A stretch of 64,000 nt of DNA, taken from positions 228,626 to 292,625 of the forward strand of contig NZ_KE387020.1 of the NCBI RefSeq assembly GCF_000430025.1. The letters are read 5' to 3'. Of the stretch, positions 43,733-51,318 are shown piece by piece. The translations under genes and the position numbers were made by a program. Numbering within the stretch: position 1 is the stretch's first letter; every line of letters starts with the position of its first letter. The DNA is from Flavobacterium suncheonense GH29-5 = DSM 17707 (GTDB lineage: Bacteria > Bacteroidota > Bacteroidia > Flavobacteriales > Flavobacteriaceae). Below the pieces are notes generated by a model, which saw only the letters and a list, made by a program, of their open reading frames with translations, did not search any database and was not told the DNA's origin.

Positions 43733-44455
43733 ATGAAAAAACTAATAATAGCATTCGCTGCTACAGCTGTTCTGATTGCCTGTGATAAAAAAGAAAGCGA
43801 CAGCGGATTACACATTACCGGAAAAGTAGACGGCCTTAAACAAGGCAAACTTTACATACAACACATTGCAGACAGTAGCCTAGTGGTTCTGGACAGCATC
43901 CTCATTAAAGGCGATTCAAACTTTGAGAGCAACATCGCTTTAGCGGAACCGGAAATGCTGTACCTGTCCATCGACCGAGGCGTTTCCAGCTCGACGGATA
44001 ATCTGTTGCCGTTTTTCGCAGAACCCGGCACCATTCACATTGAAACTTCTTTACAGGAGTTTTATGCCAAAGCCAAAATAACGGGTTCTAAGAATAACGA
44101 TTTGTACAACGATTATAAAAAAATCAAGACGCGTTATGCCGATGAACAAAACAAAACCATGAGTCTTATTTTATTGGCAAAAAAAACCAACAACACCCAG
44201 AAATTGGACAGTTTAAACCAACGTGCCGAAAAATTAACCACACGTAATTACCTGGACGCCGTCAATTTCGTCGTGAACAACGCAAAACATGAAGTAGCGC
44301 CTTATATCGCCCTTACCGAAATTTACGATGTTAACATCAAATATCTGGACACCATACAAAAAGCGATGTCTCCGGAGGTAGCCAAATCAAAATACGGAAA
44401 ACAGTTAACCACCTTTATTTCGGAAAGAAAAAAACTGGAACAACCTCAACCATAA
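43733..44455 (+). CDS. DUF4369 lipoprotein without a thioredoxin domain
   Basis: 240 residues: lipobox 'LIACDK', a beta-rich DUF4369 domain (~28-125, 'LHITGKVDGLKQGKLYI', 'FFAEPGTIHIE'), then a helical segment to residue ~240 with 'KYGKQLTTFISERKKLE'. In flavobacterial TlpA/ResA-like proteins this same N-terminal layout is followed by a thioredoxin domain; here the gene ends before it and a terminator follows. So it is either a naturally shorter family member or a domain loss. Periplasmic, lipid-anchored; function unknown. Confidence 0.85.
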   Translation: MKKLIIAFAATAVLIACDKKESDSGLHITGKVDGLKQGKLYIQHIADSSLVVLDSILIKGDSNFESNIALAEPEMLYLSIDRGVSSSTDNLLPFFAEPGTIHIETSLQEFYAKAKITGSKNNDLYNDYKKIKTRYADEQNKTMSLILLAKKTNNTQKLDSLNQRAEKLTTRNYLDAVNFVVNNAKHEVAPYIALTEIYDVNIKYLDTIQKAMSPEVAKSKYGKQLTTFISERKKLEQPQP

Positions 44456-44457
44456 AC

Positions 44458-44484
44458 AAAGCGGTTTTTATGCCGCTTTTCTTT
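44458..44484 (+). terminator. Terminator after DUF4369 gene
   Basis: 7-bp stem AAAGCGG / CCGCTTT with a TTTTTAT-type loop and a following T-rich tract, starting just after the stop. Confidence 0.75.
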
Positions 44485-44531
44485 TGAAAATTATTTTCTG
44501 AATCTCAGAAAAAACTATACGCTGAAAAACA

Positions 44532-44562
44532 AAAAAACCATCACCAAAGGTGATGGTTTTTT
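44532..44562 (-). terminator. Terminator after the distal tRNA-Thr
   Basis: 14-bp stem AAAAAACCATCACC / GGTGATGGTTTTTT with AAA loop; on the minus strand it is followed by more T. Confidence 0.88.
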
Positions 44563-44574
44563 GTTAATTACCAG

Positions 44575-44648
44575 AGCCGATGGAGGGACTCGAACCCACG
44601 ACCTGCTGATTACAAATCAGCTGCTCTAGCCAGCTGAGCTACACCGGC
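44575..44648 (-). tRNA. tRNA-Thr (anticodon TGT), distal copy
   Basis: 74 nt on the minus strand beginning GCCGGTG and closing CATCGGC (one G-U pair), discriminator T. Anticodon arm GCTGA-TTTGTAA-TCAGC gives anticodon TGT (reads ACA). The T arm carries GGTTCGAGTCC. CCA is not encoded. Identical in sequence to the copy at 44702-44775. Confidence 0.95.
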
Positions 44649-44677
44649 AATTAACCTTAAAAATATTTCATAAAAAA

Positions 44678-44692
44678 CCACGCTGAGCGTGG
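44678..44692 (-). terminator. Hairpin between the two tRNA-Thr genes
   Basis: 6-bp stem CCACGC / GCGTGG around TGA; on the minus strand it is followed by a T run, so it looks like a terminator for the proximal tRNA. Confidence 0.6.
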
Positions 44693-44701
44693 AAAAAAAA
44701 G

Positions 44702-44775
44702 AGCCGATGGAGGGACTCGAACCCACGACCTGCTGATTACAAATCAGCTGCTCTAGCCAGCTGAGCTACACCGGC
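44702..44775 (-). tRNA. tRNA-Thr (anticodon TGT), proximal copy
   Basis: Same 74-nt sequence as the copy at 44575-44648: GCCGGTG acceptor, anticodon TGT, GGTTCGAG T-loop, CCA not encoded. It has a full TTG-N19-TATATTTG promoter just upstream. Confidence 0.95.
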
Positions 44776-44790
44776 GACTCATTTCGGGTG

Positions 44791-44820
44791 CAAATATAAG
44801 CGAGTTTTTTAAACCTGCAA
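44791..44820 (-). promoter_or_regulatory. Promoter of the tRNA-Thr tandem
   Basis: Minus strand TTG (44818-44820), 19-nt spacer, TATATTTG (44791-44798). The tRNA 5' end is 15 nt downstream. Confidence 0.82.
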
Positions 44821-44855
44821 ATACTTAAAAGCACTTTTTTATGGTTTTTCAGCGA

Positions 44856-45122
44856 TTATAAAGCGTTGATTTTTTCAACCAACTGATTAGCAGCCGCTTC
44901 TAAATCTTTATTAATTTGTCTGAAATGTGATTTTTTATCATCCACATTTCTTTGGTTCACTCTGCTGATTAAAGCATCAAAGGAAGTGATGGCTTCATCA
45001 ATTACAGCATCAGATGCAGCAGTTGGTTTTCCTGTTGTAGTCATCTCATAAAGGTATACTGCCTCAATGATGTCGCCTAATACGTAGTTGATGTCTTTTT
45101 TTAAGTTTCTTACGCTTGCCAT
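44856..45122 (-). CDS. Conserved small flavobacterial hypothetical protein
   Basis: 88 residues, fully alpha-helical, no signal peptide, no cysteine: 'LKKDINYVLGDIIEAVYLYE', 'AVIDEAITSFDALISRVN', 'FRQINKDLEAAANQLVEKI'. The pattern suggests a short helical bundle or coiled dimer. I do not recognise a family function. An exact TAATTTTG element lies 26 nt upstream. It sits between the tRNA-Thr pair and manA, on the same strand. Confidence 0.8.
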   Translation of the reverse strand: MASVRNLKKDINYVLGDIIEAVYLYEMTTTGKPTAASDAVIDEAITSFDALISRVNQRNVDDKKSHFRQINKDLEAAANQLVEKINAL

Positions 45123-45147
45123 TTTATTTTTGTTTAAAATTCGTTTG

Positions 45148-45155
45148 CAAAATTA
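45148..45155 (-). promoter_or_regulatory. TAnnTTTG element for the 88-residue protein
   Basis: Minus strand TAATTTTG, exact consensus; no TTG at the usual distance. Confidence 0.5.
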
Positions 45156-45177
45156 CAATTATTCTTCAGATAAAAAG

Positions 45178-46149
45178 TTAAGAAATGTATATTTCTAACA
45201 AAGTGGCTTTCCCAACTAATTTAAAATCAGTAATACTGGCCGGCACCAAAACTGTATCGCCTTTTCGGAACGAATAGCTTTGTAATGAATCCATTACGAT
45301 TGAAAATTCTCCTTCCGTGCAGACATAAACCGTAAACGAATCACCGTTTTTAGTACACAACATAGTGCCGTCAAGTGGAATTACTTTTGTTGTAAAATAC
45401 TCGCACTGTACCACACCGTTGCTTTCATTCGGCTTCTGCTGATAGCGTTTTTTGGCGTTAACTACATTATAATTAATGGCTTCCAAGGCCAAATCGATAT
45501 GCAGTTCTCTGGAATTTCCGGCATCGTCTACCCGGTCCCAATCGTAAATTCGGTAGGTAATATCCGAAGTCTGCTGAATTTCGGCCAGCATGATGCCGGC
45601 ACCGATGGCATGAATGGTTCCGGTTTCCAAGAAGAAAACATCACCCGGTTTTACAGGGATTTCCTTTAAAATCTTTGGAAGGGTTTTATTCTCAAGATGA
45701 ACCAGATATTCATCCGGCGACGATTTCTCCTTAAACCCTACAATAATACGGGCATCTAAATCTGCCTGCATGATGTACCACATTTCGGTTTTACCAAATG
45801 AATTATGGCGTTTTTGAGCCAGCTCATCATTCGGATGCAACTGAATGGACAAATCTTCTTTGGCATCTAAAAATTTGAACAGGAGCGGAAATTCAGCACC
45901 ATATCTGGCATGGACTTTTTTTCCCAAAAACGCAATGGCATCTTTAGCAATTAAATCGTTTATGGAAATTCCGGCTAAATCGCCATTGGCAACAACACTT
46001 ACTGCTCCCGGAACGGTGGAAATTTCCCAGCTCTCACCGGTAGCGGAAGACGGTATTTCTTTATTGAGTTGCGACTTCAGCTTAGTGCCGCCCCAAATAC
46101 GCTCTTTTAAAATTGGTTTAAAAACCAAAGGATACAATACTGTTTCCAT
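45178..46149 (-). CDS. manA: Mannose-6-phosphate isomerase, class I
   Basis: 323 residues, zinc-dependent, interconverting mannose-6-P and fructose-6-P to feed GDP-mannose and surface glycan synthesis. Zinc ligands are in 'SIQLHPNDE', 'KTEMWYIM' and 'ETGTIHAIGAG'. Start ATG 46149 gives TGATG overlap with bcp; a TTG one codon further upstream is the only alternative. Last gene of the idi-queD-bcp-manA run. Length (323) is typical of the short class I type. Confidence 0.95.
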   Translation of the reverse strand: METVLYPLVFKPILKERIWGGTKLKSQLNKEIPSSATGESWEISTVPGAVSVVANGDLAGISINDLIAKDAIAFLGKKVHARYGAEFPLLFKFLDAKEDLSIQLHPNDELAQKRHNSFGKTEMWYIMQADLDARIIVGFKEKSSPDEYLVHLENKTLPKILKEIPVKPGDVFFLETGTIHAIGAGIMLAEIQQTSDITYRIYDWDRVDDAGNSRELHIDLALEAINYNVVNAKKRYQQKPNESNGVVQCEYFTTKVIPLDGTMLCTKNGDSFTVYVCTEGEFSIVMDSLQSYSFRKGDTVLVPASITDFKLVGKATLLEIYIS

Positions 46150-46607
46150 CAAAGCAGTTTCTTTACTTGTTCGAGGGTTTTGGGAAAGTGATTTTCAGCA
46201 TTCATACTGTCGAATACCATCCGTACTATTCCTTTTTTATCCACCACATAGGTTACGCGGCCCGGCAACAATCCTAACAAATTAGCAGGAACGCCAAACA
46301 ACTTGCGCAAACTTTTATCTTCATCCGATAACAACGTGAACGGCAGTTTATAGCGCTCCGCAAATTTTTTATGCGATGCCACACTATCACCGCTAATGCC
46401 TACGACTTCCACACCCAAATCCGTAAATTCTTCGTACTGATCCCTGAAAAAACAGGCCTGTTTTGTACAACCCGGCGTATCGTCTTTCGGATAAAAATAA
46501 ATCACCAACACTTTTTTTCCCAAGACTGAGGCGATATAAAAATCATTTCCTTGCTGATCTTTGGCTCCAAAAAGCGGCAATTTATCCCCAACTTTAATTG
46601 CTCCCAT
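46149..46607 (-). CDS. bcp: Thioredoxin-dependent peroxiredoxin (BCP/PrxQ)
   Basis: 152 residues; reduces peroxides in the cytosol. Peroxidatic Cys47 in 'DDTPGCTKQACFF' and Cys52 five residues later, the resolving position of the PrxQ-alpha type. It overlaps queD as TAATG and manA as TGATG, so translation is coupled along the operon. Confidence 0.96.
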   Translation of the reverse strand: MGAIKVGDKLPLFGAKDQQGNDFYIASVLGKKVLVIYFYPKDDTPGCTKQACFFRDQYEEFTDLGVEVVGISGDSVASHKKFAERYKLPFTLLSDEDKSLRKLFGVPANLLGLLPGRVTYVVDKKGIVRMVFDSMNAENHFPKTLEQVKKLL

Positions 46608-47017
46608 TACAAACCTTTATACGTTACAAAATTTCTTGGCGTTTCATACAAAACCACTTCCAAATCGTGCGTTTGGTCAATCCTTTTTCGGATTTTATTC
46701 CAGATGACCACCACGATGTTTTCAGCGGTCGGATTAAGATGCTCAAATTCGGGAACGTCCAGATTCAGGTTTTTATGGTCAAACCGGGTTTCCACTTCTT
46801 CGTAAATGATATCGGCTAAATCTTTGATATCCATCACATAACCCGTTTCCGGATTGATTTCGCCCGTTACGCTTACAATCAGTTCGTAATTGTGCCCGTG
46901 AAAATTAGGATTGTTGCACTTCCCGAAAACGCGCTGATTCTGCTCGTCGGACCAGTCTTTCCGGTACAAACGGTGCGCCGCGTTAAAATGGGCTTTTCTC
47001 GAAACAGTTACTCTCAT
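46607..47017 (-). CDS. queD: 6-carboxytetrahydropterin synthase (QueD/PTPS family)
   Basis: 136 residues. Zinc histidines in 'AHFNAAHRL' and 'HGHNYEL', and the Cys of 'GKCNNPNFHGH' in the active site. In bacteria it makes the 6-carboxytetrahydropterin intermediate of queuosine; a PTPS-type role in pterin synthesis is the alternative. Other queuosine genes are not nearby. Overlaps idi by 4 nt (ATGA) and bcp by 1 nt. Confidence 0.9.
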   Translation of the reverse strand: MRVTVSRKAHFNAAHRLYRKDWSDEQNQRVFGKCNNPNFHGHNYELIVSVTGEINPETGYVMDIKDLADIIYEEVETRFDHKNLNLDVPEFEHLNPTAENIVVVIWNKIRKRIDQTHDLEVVLYETPRNFVTYKGL

Positions 47018-47541
47018 AGTTTATGATCTTCAAGATAGTGGTAAAACTCGTCAAAAATAATTTTGAACCAAACCGTGTAAACGTCCGGATTGCGCTCCAT
47101 ATCGGTTTTTACCTCATCAATCGCCATCCATTTCCAGCTTTCCACTTCGTCGGTATTGATTTTCGGCGCTTCGTTGTAATAACCTATCATCACGTGGTCT
47201 AATTCGTGTTCGGTTAAACCGTTATCAAAAGGTGCTTTGTAGATGAAGGAAAAAAGCTCCTTCAACTCTGTGGTAAAGCCCATTTCTTCACGCAGCCTAC
47301 GGGTTCCGGCCTGAATATTGGTTTCGCCTTCCCTCTGATGACTGCAGCAGGTATTCGTCCACAATAAGGGCGAATGGTATTTGTGATGGGCCCGTTGCTG
47401 CAGCATAATCTCATTTTTATCATTCAAAACAAAAACAGAGAAAGCACGGTGCAGCAGAGCTTTTTCATGGGCTTCGAGTTTGGGCATTAATCCGATCTGC
47501 TCGTCTTGTTCGTTAACTAATATTACGTTTTCTTCTGTCAT
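47014..47541 (-). CDS. idi: Isopentenyl-diphosphate delta-isomerase, type 1
   Basis: 175 residues, Nudix-like fold, interconverting IPP and DMAPP. Catalytic Cys in 'TNTCCSHQREGE' (Cys65/Cys66) and Glu in 'DEVESWKWM'. Flavobacteria make isoprenoids by the mevalonate route, where this enzyme is required for DMAPP. First gene of a four-gene overlapping operon; a TACTTTTG element lies just upstream. Confidence 0.95.
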   Translation of the reverse strand: MTEENVILVNEQDEQIGLMPKLEAHEKALLHRAFSVFVLNDKNEIMLQQRAHHKYHSPLLWTNTCCSHQREGETNIQAGTRRLREEMGFTTELKELFSFIYKAPFDNGLTEHELDHVMIGYYNEAPKINTDEVESWKWMAIDEVKTDMERNPDVYTVWFKIIFDEFYHYLEDHKL

Positions 47542-47558
47542 AAGGGAATATTACCTGT

Positions 47559-47566
47559 CAAAAGTA
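47559..47566 (-). promoter_or_regulatory. TAnnTTTG element for the idi operon
   Basis: Minus strand TACTTTTG, exact consensus, 17 nt before the ATG at 47541. No TTG at the usual spacing. Confidence 0.5.
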
Positions 47567-47777
47567 CAAAAAAGTACCGGTTTACTGAAGAACAAATTAA
47601 ATTGCCCATCCCTGAAAATCCATTTGGCAGCAGACCGGACAATTTCAGAAGCCTGATGCTTTTCATTTCATTACCTGCAAATCTTCCTGACAGAAATTTC
47701 ACCCAACGAATATGAATTATTAATCTGTTTTTTATAAATTGGCCATACTTAAACACATAACAGATATTATTAAAAAT

Positions 47778-48554
47778 ATGAAAATCATAGCTACTGTTCT
47801 TTTCTTTTTATTGAGTCTGAGTTCCATTGCCCAAACTTATAAAGCGACACTTGTATTTCGCGACAGTCATAGGGAAGAAGGTTTTGTCAAATCGTTCATC
47901 GAAAACAGAACCATTACTTCGGGCTTTTCCGGTTCCTTAGAGCACGAATTAAACCTTGACGACAAAACAATTAAGTTCAAACCCAGTGAATCAGGAGAAT
48001 TCAAAGCGATTCCGTCTGATGAAATCGATGAAATCATTCTTCATCAGGAAAAAGGCAATACTGCATTTAAACACATCCTGTTAAAAGAATTGTCCGGCAA
48101 AGGGGAACCGAAAGAAGGAGGCAGAATGGTTTTTCTTCCCTATGTAAAAAAAGGCAAAATCAACATTTACGGTATAAAATATACGGAAACCGGCTCTACC
48201 GGACAGGGCGCTTCTTATTTCAGCAAAGGATTGCGGTTCTACTACCAGAATGCCAACGAAGATTACGCCCTTAATTATCAGAATATCGGATTAACCGATC
48301 TTATGAATATGGAAAGCCGCATTGTAAATCCTTTTAAGGATCTTTTCAAAGATTGCCCGGCTATGGTAAACGAAATGGAAACTATGAAAAATCAAATGTT
48401 TCAAAGAAACAAAGAAGCCAAACAGGAGTACAAAGACAAACAAAAAGAATTCAAAAATCTTCCCAAAGAAGAACAGGAAAAACTGATTAACATTCACAAG
48501 TACACTTTCTATGCTATTGAAAGAATGTTTGACAAATACGAAGCCTGTCAATAA
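47778..48554 (+). CDS. Hypothetical exported protein
   Basis: 258 residues from ATG 47778, which starts a signal peptide ending 'SSIAQ'. The first half is beta-rich ('TYKATLVFRDSHREEGFVKS', 'KTIKFKPSESGEFKAI'), the last ~70 residues are a charged helix ('RNKEAKQEYKDKQKEFKNLP'). A single cysteine pair (Cys in 'FKDCPAM' and near the end, 'YEACQ'). No family recognised. Monocistronic between idi (divergent) and an FAD oxidoreductase (convergent). Confidence 0.78.
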   Translation: MKIIATVLFFLLSLSSIAQTYKATLVFRDSHREEGFVKSFIENRTITSGFSGSLEHELNLDDKTIKFKPSESGEFKAIPSDEIDEIILHQEKGNTAFKHILLKELSGKGEPKEGGRMVFLPYVKKGKINIYGIKYTETGSTGQGASYFSKGLRFYYQNANEDYALNYQNIGLTDLMNMESRIVNPFKDLFKDCPAMVNEMETMKNQMFQRNKEAKQEYKDKQKEFKNLPKEEQEKLINIHKYTFYAIERMFDKYEACQ

Positions 48555-48579
48555 CTGCTTAACCCTGAATCAATCGCTT

Positions 48580-50139
48580 TTAATGTAAGGATTCTGCACA
48601 TTTAATCGCACATTTTTCCCCGTCTATGGCGGCTGAAATGATTCCTCCCGCATAACCCGCACCTTCCCCGCACGGATACAACCCTTTTATCTGAAGGTGT
48701 TCCAGCGTTTCAGGATCTCTTGGAATCCGGACCGGTGACGAGGTGCGGCTTTCCGGCGCGTGCAGAATCGCTTCATTGGTGTAATAGCCTCGCATCGATT
48801 TGCCGAACTGCACAAAACCTTCCCGCATAATTTGCGTTAAAAAACCCGGAAACACCTGCCCTAATTCCACCGAAGTTGTACCGGGAACGTAAGAAGTTTT
48901 CGGAATGTCCGAAGAAATTTTGCTTTGTGTAAAATCCACCAGGCGCTGTGCCGGAACTTTTTGGGTTTCTCCGGCTAAATGCCACGCTTTTTGCTCGATG
49001 GCTTTCTGAAATTCCATCCCCGCCAAGGCTCCGAATTTAGCGAACGGCTTGAAATCTTCCAGTTTCAGTTCGACCACAATCCCGGAATTGGCAGTGGCCT
49101 GATCGCGTTTGGAAGGCGACCAGCCATTGGTCACCACTTCGCCAGGACTTGTAGCACAAGGCGCAATAACACCTCCCGGACACATACAGAACGAATACAT
49201 CCCACGACCGTTCACTTGTTTTACGATTGAATAAGGTGCCGGTGGAAGAAATTCCCCTCTGAAATCGCAGGAATACTGGATGGAATCAATTAAACTCTGC
49301 GGATGCTCGGCGCGAACCCCTAAAGCAAACGGTTTGGCTTCTATCAGTACTTTTTTTCGGTCTAACAATTCGAAAATATCTCTTGCAGAATGTCCTGTGG
49401 CTAAAATAATCTTCTTTGCTTCAATGATATCGCCATTTTGGGTAACAATACCCTGAACTTCATTGCTTTGTATCAGTATATCGGAAACACGGGTTTCAAA
49501 AAGCACTTTGCCGCCGTGCTCGATAATTTTCTCCCGGATATCCTGTATGATTTGCGGTAATTTATTGGTTCCGATGTGCGGATGGGCATCCACTAAAATA
49601 TCGGGTGTAGCACCGTAAGCAACCAACAACCTTAATATCCGGTCGACATCTCCCCTTTTTTTGGATCGGGTGTATAATTTTCCGTCGGAATAGGTTCCCG
49701 CACCGCCTTCCCCGAAGCAGTAATTGGAATCTTCGTTAACGATATGATCGCGGTTGATGGCTTTCAGATCGCGTCGACGCCCCCGAACGTCTTTTCCGCG
49801 TTCAATTACAATGGGTTTGAGGCCCAATTCCACTAATTGCAAAGCAGCAAACAAACCTGCCGGACCGGCGCCAACCACAATAACTTCCGGTGCATTGGAC
49901 ACGTTTTTATAATCAGGCAGTTCTATTTTCGTTTCGGATATGGGCTCGCCCTGAAAAAAAACATTGACTTTCAGGTTGATTTTAATGGCGCGCTGACGGG
50001 CATCAATGGAGCGTTTCAACACCGTCAAATGCTGAATTTCGGTAGTTTTTACCTGCAGCAGTTTGGCAACGTGCTCCGTTAACAAAGGCATATTCGCAGC
50101 CATTTCCGGCGCTACCTGAATCAAAAGTTCTTTCGGCAT
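48580..50139 (-). CDS. FAD-dependent oxidoreductase, COG2509 type
   Basis: 519 residues. N-terminal ~85-residue domain, then FAD-binding 'VIVVGAGPAGLFAALQL' with 'IERGKDVRGRR', 'CFGEGGAGTYSDGKLYTR', 'LATGHSARDIFELL', and C-terminal 'GLYPCGEGAGYAGGIISAA'. COG2509 proteins are uncharacterised dehydrogenase-like flavoproteins found widely in bacteria; electron donor and substrate are unknown. No signal peptide, so cytosolic. Short separation from the divergent 78-residue gene. Confidence 0.93.
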   Translation of the reverse strand: MPKELLIQVAPEMAANMPLLTEHVAKLLQVKTTEIQHLTVLKRSIDARQRAIKINLKVNVFFQGEPISETKIELPDYKNVSNAPEVIVVGAGPAGLFAALQLVELGLKPIVIERGKDVRGRRRDLKAINRDHIVNEDSNYCFGEGGAGTYSDGKLYTRSKKRGDVDRILRLLVAYGATPDILVDAHPHIGTNKLPQIIQDIREKIIEHGGKVLFETRVSDILIQSNEVQGIVTQNGDIIEAKKIILATGHSARDIFELLDRKKVLIEAKPFALGVRAEHPQSLIDSIQYSCDFRGEFLPPAPYSIVKQVNGRGMYSFCMCPGGVIAPCATSPGEVVTNGWSPSKRDQATANSGIVVELKLEDFKPFAKFGALAGMEFQKAIEQKAWHLAGETQKVPAQRLVDFTQSKISSDIPKTSYVPGTTSVELGQVFPGFLTQIMREGFVQFGKSMRGYYTNEAILHAPESRTSSPVRIPRDPETLEHLQIKGLYPCGEGAGYAGGIISAAIDGEKCAIKCAESLH

Positions 50140-50178
50140 AACAGAAGGTAAATTTTTATTTTACAAACATTTCTGAGG

Positions 50179-50186
50179 CAAAAATA
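50179..50186 (-). promoter_or_regulatory. TAnnTTTG element for the FAD oxidoreductase
   Basis: Minus strand TATTTTTG, exact consensus, 40 nt before the ATG at 50139. Confidence 0.45.
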
Positions 50187-50206
50187 CAAATTAAAACCAA
50201 CCTTAC

Positions 50207-50214
50207 TATCTTTG
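50207..50214 (+). promoter_or_regulatory. TAnnTTTG element for the 78-residue protein
   Basis: TATCTTTG, exact consensus, 23 nt before the ATG at 50238; divergent from the oxidoreductase element 20 nt away. Confidence 0.55.
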
Positions 50215-50237
50215 CTTAACATTAGCATACCCACATC

Positions 50238-50474
50238 ATGCAACGACAGATAAAACTCATTTGGGATTTCAGAGGACCGGCTGCCGCCAAAACGGCCGAA
50301 CACCACGAAATTCACCTCAAAGAATACATTGAAATTGAAAAACTACCTTTAAAAATCACAGGCTTTCAGATTCTTAACGAGATGCACGCCATCGCTTTTA
50401 TGGTCGTAACCGACCAATATATGATTGCCGTACGCGACGCTTTAAAACCACATCGGGGTGAGCTTTATCCATAA
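50238..50474 (+). CDS. Small conserved hypothetical protein
   Basis: 78 residues: 'MQRQIKLIWDFRGPAAAKTA', 'HHEIHLKEYIEIEKLP', 'GFQILNEMHAIAFMVV'. No signal peptide or membrane segment, no cysteine. A His-rich patch ('EHHEIHL') may bind metal, but nothing more can be said. It has its own -7 element and terminator, and its compact, regular sequence suggests a real conserved gene. Function unknown. Confidence 0.75.
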   Translation: MQRQIKLIWDFRGPAAAKTAEHHEIHLKEYIEIEKLPLKITGFQILNEMHAIAFMVVTDQYMIAVRDALKPHRGELYP

Positions 50475-50502
50475 AAAAACCGGGGTATTACCCGGTTTTT
50501 TT
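50473..50502. terminator. Bidirectional terminator
   Basis: Stem AAAAAACCGGG / CCCGGTTTTTT (50474-50484 and 50491-50501) between convergent genes. Confidence 0.9.
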
Positions 50503-50515
50503 ACTGTATGTTAAA

Positions 50516-51289
50516 CTATTCTTGAGTTGTTTCAGTTTCCTGTGAGTTGTTTTGGTTTAGCCCTGCTTTAACTTGTTCCAACTTTTCGTTTAAAGCTTCT
50601 TCTGACATTCCGTCTTCTTTCATTTTTTTGTTCTTACAGATTCCGCAAAGGTCGAAATCGGAATGATTAGCAACACCTGCATGTGCCTCCGCAACAGTTC
50701 CGTTTAAACGCTCACTGTTTTTAATGGTGTAACAATCTTCATAAATATGATACTTCCCGCCTCCTTTGGTGTAATACACGTTATTGGTTCCGGTTAACGC
50801 TTCTACCATATTTGTTTCTTCTGTATATTTTTCTACAGAAGCCGGATTAAACTCTGCGCCGCCAATTCCTGCAATTACCATAGCTACCCCGGCAATACTT
50901 CCTAAAATAGCTTTGCTTTTTCCGTCAATCTTTTTGTTGGTCAGGATGAAGATAATCAAAGGTAAAAAAGCGACAAAGGCCATCACCACGCCCAACTGAC
51001 TTTGCATATAAAACAGAAACTTATTTTTTTCAGAAGGCGGATCCAGACGGTTTGATTTTTTCCAGAAAACGGAACCGGCAAATACTAAAATTAAATCCAG
51101 TACAATTAAACCAATCACCCAGGCATTTACCGGAGATTCTCCGGAATTAACCGCTTTTAAAAGCATACGGATTGCAAATACCTGCGCTACAATGGCACCA
51201 AGCCACAACAAGACCGCAAACAATCGGAACTGTGTTGCCTGTCCTTTAGCTTCTTCTGTTGGTTTCCAAACATTTTGATTTTCAGACAT
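50516..51289 (-). CDS. Four-helix membrane protein with Cys/His C-terminal module
   Basis: 257 residues. Four membrane segments (about 24-44, 57-77, 94-118, 124-146) and a soluble C-terminal region with 'KYHIYEDCYTIKN' and, 30 residues on, 'DFDLCGICKNKK': one His and three Cys (H-x4-C ... C-x2-C) that could form a zinc site similar to the H/C-C-C modules used as add-on domains in some bacterial nucleases. The tail is Glu/Gln-rich. No family function recognised. It follows recQ by 29 nt and shares its direction. Confidence 0.8.
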   Translation of the reverse strand: MSENQNVWKPTEEAKGQATQFRLFAVLLWLGAIVAQVFAIRMLLKAVNSGESPVNAWVIGLIVLDLILVFAGSVFWKKSNRLDPPSEKNKFLFYMQSQLGVVMAFVAFLPLIIFILTNKKIDGKSKAILGSIAGVAMVIAGIGGAEFNPASVEKYTEETNMVEALTGTNNVYYTKGGGKYHIYEDCYTIKNSERLNGTVAEAHAGVANHSDFDLCGICKNKKMKEDGMSEEALNEKLEQVKAGLNQNNSQETETTQE

Positions 51290-51318
51290 ATATTTATTTG
51301 TTTAGGGTTTACAGCTTT

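Noticed and set aside
44530..44780. Possible CRISPR-like or attachment-site repeat formed by the duplicated 74-bp tRNA sequence
   Set aside because: Both copies are complete tRNA-Thr genes; no spacers and no integrase nearby, so this is a simple tandem tRNA duplication.
47538..47756. Minus-strand 72-codon frame upstream of idi
   Set aside because: It spans the idi -7 element and the leader, has no recognisable features and looks like chance.
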